Of a stretch of DNA of 64,000 nt, positions 59,319-64,000 are shown piece by piece. Each line of letters opens with the position of its first letter. Position 1 is the stretch's first letter. Origin of the DNA: Batillaria attramentaria (Eukaryota > Mollusca > Gastropoda > Batillariidae); the NCBI GenBank assembly GCA_018292915.2, contig JACVVK020000093.1, forward strand, positions 319,501 to 383,500, read 5' to 3'. The position numbers and the translations under genes are program-made. Below the pieces are notes generated by a model that was not told the DNA's origin, searched no databases, and saw only the letters and a program-made list of their open reading frames with translations.

Positions 59319-60834
59319 GGAAAGCCATCATGACACTGAGAAATGGGAAAGCTGCAGGGCCGGACGAGATACCAGCAGAAGCCATCAAAGCAGACACAGA
59401 GACAGCCGTCAACATGCTGCACAGCCTTTTCAGCAAGATCTGGGAGAAGGAAGAGGTGCCAGCCCAGTGGAAAGAAGGGATCGTCATCAAGCTGCCAAAG
59501 AAAGGGGACCTCAGGGACTGCAGCAACTACCGAGGGATCATGCTCCTGTCAGTGCCAGGCAAGGTTCTCAACAGAATTCTACTGGAGAGGATGAGAGAGG
59601 CAGTCGACCCCATGCTCCGAGACCAGCAGGCGGGCTTTCGCAGGAACAGGTCCTGCGCTGACCAGATTGCCAGCCTACGCATCATTGTGGAGCAGTCACT
59701 GGAGTGGAACTCCCCTCTCTACATCAACTTCATAGACTATGAGAAGGCTTTCGACAGTGTAGACAGAGAGGCACTGTGGAAGCTGCTAAGGCACTATGGA
59801 GTTCCCGGGAAGATCATCTCCTTGATCCAGTGCACCTACCAAGACATGAGCTGCAGGATTGCCCATGCTGGCCAGTTGTCAGAAAGCTTCGAGGTGAAGA
59901 CCGGAGTCCGCCAGGGATGCCTGTTGTCCCCGTTCCTCTTCCTCCTGGTCATCGACTGGATCATGAAGACCACTACAGCAGGCAGGAAAAACGGGATACA
60001 GTGGACACTCTGGACGCAGCTGGATGACCTCGACTTCGCAGACGACCTGGCGCTCCTGTCTCACAGCCACAGCCAGATGCAGGACAAGACTACGCGCCTG
60101 GAAGCCACATCAGCCGGAACAGGGCTCAAGATCAACAGGAAGAAAACCGAGCTGATGAAGATCAACACCACTGCCAACACACCAGTCACAGTCGGTGGAG
60201 AGCCCATCAGGGAGGTAGAGTCCTTTGTCTACCTGGGAAGTGTGGTTGATGGACAGGGAGGCACAGACCGAGACGTCACAGCCAGAATCGGCAAGGCAAG
60301 GGCAGCGATGGTCATGCTGAAGAACGTCTGGGCATCCAAAGTTGTCAGCATAAGAACCAAACTTCGCATCTTCAACTCCAACGTGAAGTCGGTTCTGCTC
60401 TACGGATGCGAAACATGGAGGACAACGAAGACCATGCAGCAGAAGATCCAGACATTTCTCAACACCTGTCTGAGGCGCATCTTCAACATCCGATGGCCAG
60501 AGAAGATCCGGAATGAAGAGCTGTGGGAGCGAGCGGGGCAGGAACCAGTGGCCAAGCAGATCCTGCGGAGGAAGTGGGGCTGGATTGGACACCTCAGGAA
60601 GCCAGCATCCAGCACCACACGCCAAGCCCTGACATGGAACCCACAGGGGAAAAGGAAGAGAGGCCGGCCTCGCAACAGCTGGAGGCGGGACACTGAGGCA
60701 GAGCTATGTAAGCAGGGTACCAACTGGACTGGAGTGGCAAGACTAGCCCAGAACAGAGTGCGATGGCGAAGGGTTGTCGATGGCCTATGCTCCACGTGGA
60801 GCCAAGGGCCCTAAGTAAGTAAGTAAGTAAGTAA
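59319..60834 (+). mobile_element. 5'-truncated non-LTR retrotransposon (LINE) with reverse transcriptase and target duplication
   Basis: One open frame to TAA at 60812-60814 encodes about 500 residues of a LINE reverse transcriptase: LRNGKAAGPDEIPAEAI, LPKKGDLRDCSNYRGIML, YINFIDYEKAFDSVDR, GVRQGCLLSPFLFLLVIDW and the catalytic FADDLALL, then a C-terminal part with RRKWGWIGHLRKP and KRGRPRNSWRRDTEAELC. The endonuclease and first RT segment are missing, so it is 5' truncated and not autonomous. It ends in (TAAG)n. GTGCTGCCTGATA flanks both sides (59306-59318, 60835-60847). Short tandem-repeat tails are known for RTE-like LINEs, but the clade is not decided here. Matching C-terminal fragments lie at 20028 and 41750. 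Confidence 0.93.
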
Positions 60835-60870
60835 GTGCTGCCTGATATTAGTAGGAGCCAAAGAGCAGGA

Positions 60871-60920
<50 letters not shown>
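60871..60920. repeat. (CA)n microsatellite
   Basis: A CA run within the right-hand part of MITE family 2, copy 2. Confidence 0.95.
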
Positions 60921-60923
<3 letters not shown>

Positions 60924-61158
60924 CACAAATGTATTCTGTGACCAAAACACCATTGTGCGGCCCCTCTGGTTTGGACTGGGATCTGTAACGTGCACACTTG
61001 ATAGGTCCTACTGTACTTGCGTCTGTACATGAAAGCGAGACAGGTACCGTAAACGAGTCTGCACTGAATGGATTTGACTCGATTTGGTAAGGGAAAAAAA
61101 ATCCCACCAAATTCCAGCCCACCGGAAGCACACTCAGCATACCACAGTATATAGCGGG

Positions 61159-61774
61159 CTAAAGGCCGTTTTTAACCGGGCAGACTTTTGGTTCGAGAAC
61201 TAGGTTCGGAGAGTACGGCGAACTAGGTTCGTGCACGTTGTTTCTTGACCGACCAAATACTTGTGCGGAAACCCTGGTTCGAAAGGTTCGGCGAACTAGG
61301 TTCGAGGACTGCATAGCGTGTCGTGGGAACCCTCGCGATCCTTTTGCCGATCCTGCGCTCTGATTGGTTGCTCGGGGAGAGCTGTTGTGCGCATGTACAA
61401 ACTTGAGGAAAATGGCGGACGGCATCGCGGCTATCGACTCACTTCACATTTCCCTCTCTTGCGCTCTTTTCCTCTTATCTCCTCTTCCTCGGCTTCCAAG
61501 AGTTCACTCAAAACGATAACTACCGCAAATGCCTGGTCGTCTCGATCTACGAAGGCGCCCATTTTGGTTGTTTACGATTGTCTCAACTTCCGAGTCCGCC
61601 TTGTTCAGGCGATGACGTATGCATATCATTAACGGTCGGTTAAGAAAGAGAACTAGTCCGGCCGAACCTCTGGAACTATGTACGTGCGTGCGCTTGCGCT
61701 GTTCGTATACAATACACAGTTCGCCGAACAAGTTCGCCAGACTGGTGGTTCGCCCGGTTAAGAACGGCCTTTAG
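61159..61774. mobile_element. 616-bp TIR element
   Basis: CTAAAGGCCGTTTTTAACCG at the left and the inverse CGGTTAAGAACGGCCTTTAG at the right form 23-bp ends (through GGGC) with one mismatch. Subterminal GTTCG motifs recur near both ends (ACTAGGTTCG, GTTCGCCGAAC). No transposase is seen and the target duplication is unclear. Confidence 0.8.
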
Positions 61775-62206
61775 AATCATCGTAGCGGACACCTTAACTT
61801 CTAACTGTCCACACACGAATCACATCCTGAATCAAAGTCGTCGCAACACAAGACAGCACTAAACAACACTATTATGCAACGCCCAAGAGACAGCGTAACG
61901 TGCCGTCATATTGCGTCACACTCCGGCGAGCGGTCAGCGCTAGCCAGACAGCTCGGCGATTTCGCACCCTCTTGTGAATACCGCGATCACTCGCTAGTTT
62001 GGGTATTGGCCACGTAATAGCTAACGGCACACTCAGTCGGTGAACAACTTCGGCCCCAAGCACTTCCCACTGGCGTGAGGGCGGTAGACAACAAGAGACA
62101 AGTCCCGTTACAACGAGCATGAAACCACGTGTGACGTACTCACAGCCGTATGAGCCATACACAAACTGCCCTGAGCAGGCAACGGGGTTATGAGAGATTA
62201 TGCGGG
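61775..62206. other. Intergenic stretch with no supported feature
   Basis: Mixed-composition sequence without recognisable gene or repeat ends. Confidence 0.45.
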
Positions 62207-62375
62207 GAGCCGGGGTGGTCGAATGGTAGAGCGTTGGACTTCTAATGCTCGAGTCGTGAGTTCGATCCCGGCTAGGGCCAAATATTTGTGCTGGCTTTTT
62301 CATCGTTGCCCCGTCTTTGATATCACCCTATGTGGTGGAAAAGGACGTTAAACCCCCAAACACCCACCCACCCAT
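62207..62375 (+). mobile_element. SINE S1
   Basis: Full-length: GGGTGGTCGAATGGTAGAGC head, GTGAGTTCGATCCCGGC B box, CAAATATTTGTGCTGGC body and GGACGTTAAACCCCCAAACA tail. No target duplication was recognised. Confidence 0.9.
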
Positions 62376-62599
62376 CCAATCTACGGCGGGCTGGGTCAGG
62401 CAAGGGAAGGGATAGGGCCTCGTGGAGAGTGCCCACGCCTTGCGTAATAGTGTTGTGGACTGGTGTCTAGTGCTGTTTAGTGGTCTCGTGAGTTTTGGTA
62501 AGTCTTGTCATATAATGTGTGCAGGTGTGTGTGTGTGTGTTGGGGGGTGGGTGTGGGGGGGGGGTGGGGGTGGGGGGTAGGGCTGTGGACAGTTAGGGG

Positions 62600-62905
62600 T
62601 TAACCACTAGACCCTGATTTGGCAAACGTTCTTTCAGTTATAGTGCCCCCCCCGCGTTTGGAACTCCTAGCCATCTTCTCTGAGAAACATCCCTTCCCTC
62701 CTATAGTTTAAAGCACAACTCAAAACACATCTTTTCAAACTAGCTTTTAATCTTTACGTTTAAACTCCACGGCCTGTATTGATGTGTATAAATGTGTGCA
62801 TGTGAATATTGTGTGTATGCGTGAGCAAAAAGCGCGTTGAGTGCTTTTGTAAGCAGAACTCCGCGCTCTACAAGTGTAATATATTATTATTATTATTATT
62901 ATTAA
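62600..62905 (+). mobile_element. 3' end of a CR1/L2-like LINE
   Basis: Broken frames read RSFSYSA and then FKAQLKTHLFKLAFNLYV followed by stop, the usual C-terminal pattern of CR1/L2/Rex-type reverse-transcriptase ORFs. The 3' tail passes through CGCGCTCTACAAGTGTAATA to (TTA)n. Only the last part is present. Confidence 0.6.
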
Positions 62906-62995
62906 TTTCAAAACCAGAAGCACTGGAGGAAAGCCTGTCGAGATTCGAACCCAGGACCTTCCGATCTCGTCTCCACTGCTCAACTGTTTGTCATT
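62906..62995 (-). mobile_element. tRNA-like SINE head remnant (family S3-like)
   Basis: On the minus strand GAGATCGGAAGGTCCTGGG and GGTTCGAATCTCG match the S3 B-box region at 57500-57560. Confidence 0.55.
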
Positions 62996-64000
62996 CCATC
63001 GGATTTCTGAACGTTTTTGATGGCTAAACGCACAGGCATCCGACGAAGTGTGTTCTCTTCTCGTCAGCAGTTACAAAGATCACACTCAGGTAGAAATATC
63101 TCATCGGCGAGAAAACTGAAAAAGGGCCAGCTGAATTTTCCTATTTCAGACAAATAAACAAAATGTAAAAAAAGGGTGTGTTTTGAAAGTCAGCAACAGT
63201 GCAAGGTGCACGGTCAACTCTTCCACGTTGCAGCATTTCTGAAAACTCAAGAATAAAGAGAAGAAGAAAAGGAAAACCGAGCTGAACTGAGTCAGATGGC
63301 AAACTGCGTTCATCCTTGTCTACGCTATTAACCTGGTCAGAATTTTGATTTCAAATGACATAACACTCAGATCATTAGCTGCCTAAACAAAGGCATTTAC
63401 ATTAAAACAACAACAACAACAACAACAACAAAACAGGTACTGTATATCCTTAGAAAAATCAAAGTTCTTTACCACAAACAGAAGCAGGACATAGGCCTCA
63501 AATTTGGATCGTAAAATGTCGAAATTCAGGGCTGTTATAAATTTAAAAAGCTGTAGGCAGTAATCATTCAGAAATAAATAAATACAACATGATCGGAAAA
63601 GCGTTTTAAAGTAGTATGAAGGAGTGAAACCTTTGATTTGGTCATAGAAGAGTATCTGCGGCAGGAGTTCAAGAACTGTAACCCAGCACATTACCACGAG
63701 TGCTTTCCCTCGATATCTCAATGTCCCTGACCTCGTTCGGTGTTCAAATGCACACTGAGGTGAACCGACTAACAGCATAATTACGAGTCCGATATTTACA
63801 AATGGAAGTGTCTGACAAGTCTAATTTAATATACTGATGCGGATTGCTTGCAACTCAAACTGATCGGAATCTGAAGTCTCTACCTTCCGTTTTCCTGCAC
63901 GAGACATCTTTAGTAAAGTTTTTTTCACGTGAAATTTGATGTCCCTGGAGTCAGATTGTCGTAATAATGTCAAGCGTCGAAACAAGATGCGTTCTACCGT
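62996..64000. other. Right edge of window, no gene identified
   Basis: AT-rich sequence with a (CAA)n tract at about 63402-63432. The longest open frame (63383-63778, minus) shows no recognisable domain and includes the translated CAA repeat. Confidence 0.45.

Noticed and set aside
59306..59332. GTG start of the LINE frame
   Set aside because: These codons lie in the target duplication before the LINE boundary. The element is 5' truncated and has no natural start.
60110..60795. Minus-strand frames over the LINE
   Set aside because: They mirror the reverse-transcriptase frame and show no domain of their own.
62747..62983. Minus-strand frame near the LINE end
   Set aside because: It reads through the ATT tail and a SINE remnant; the LINE C-terminal pattern is on the plus strand.

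Overview
The window is nuclear DNA of an animal, most likely a gastropod mollusc. The basis is intron-rich genes with GT-AG splice sites, dense microsatellites and tRNA-derived SINEs, receptors resembling the Lymnaea receptor GRL101, and no bacterial operon structure. The species call is inference. Exons were assembled by hand from splice signals and reading phase; every complete model below closes in frame.

Layout. (1) 394-8156, +: the last nine visible exons of a PP4R3/SMEK protein phosphatase 4 regulatory subunit; its N-terminal part lies left of the window. (2) 14624-18367, +: a six-exon mitochondrial amidoxime-reducing-component (mARC, MOSC-domain) gene of 333 aa with an N-terminal membrane anchor. 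(3) 28567-34658, +: a second, seven-exon mARC paralogue of 285 aa without the anchor. (4) 37981-47945 and 49815-57007, both -: two tandem paralogues of a chimeric receptor with the order CUB-like, CUB-like, LDLa, C-type lectin, LDLa repeats, leucine-rich repeats, seven-transmembrane GPCR. Copy B is complete (1400 aa, four exons). Copy A has five visible exons, a 27-bp minisatellite coding a mucin-like stalk, and an undetermined first exon.

The rest is intron and intergenic DNA full of mobile elements: a 5'-truncated LINE with target-site duplication (59319-60834) and smaller LINE fragments; three tRNA-derived SINE families, many copies with clear target duplications; four copies of a Helentron-like non-autonomous element carrying palindromic AAGGTCA arrays; and about ten terminal-inverted-repeat elements, one encoding a decayed THAP zinc finger.

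The phosphatase subunit is nuclear/cytosolic. The mARC proteins belong to a cytochrome-b5-dependent N-reduction system at mitochondria. The receptors are cell-surface proteins with several ligand-binding modules. No shared pathway is implied by adjacency. The most interesting object is the tandem receptor pair, with its paired cysteine loss, altered TM6 motif and differing intron content.
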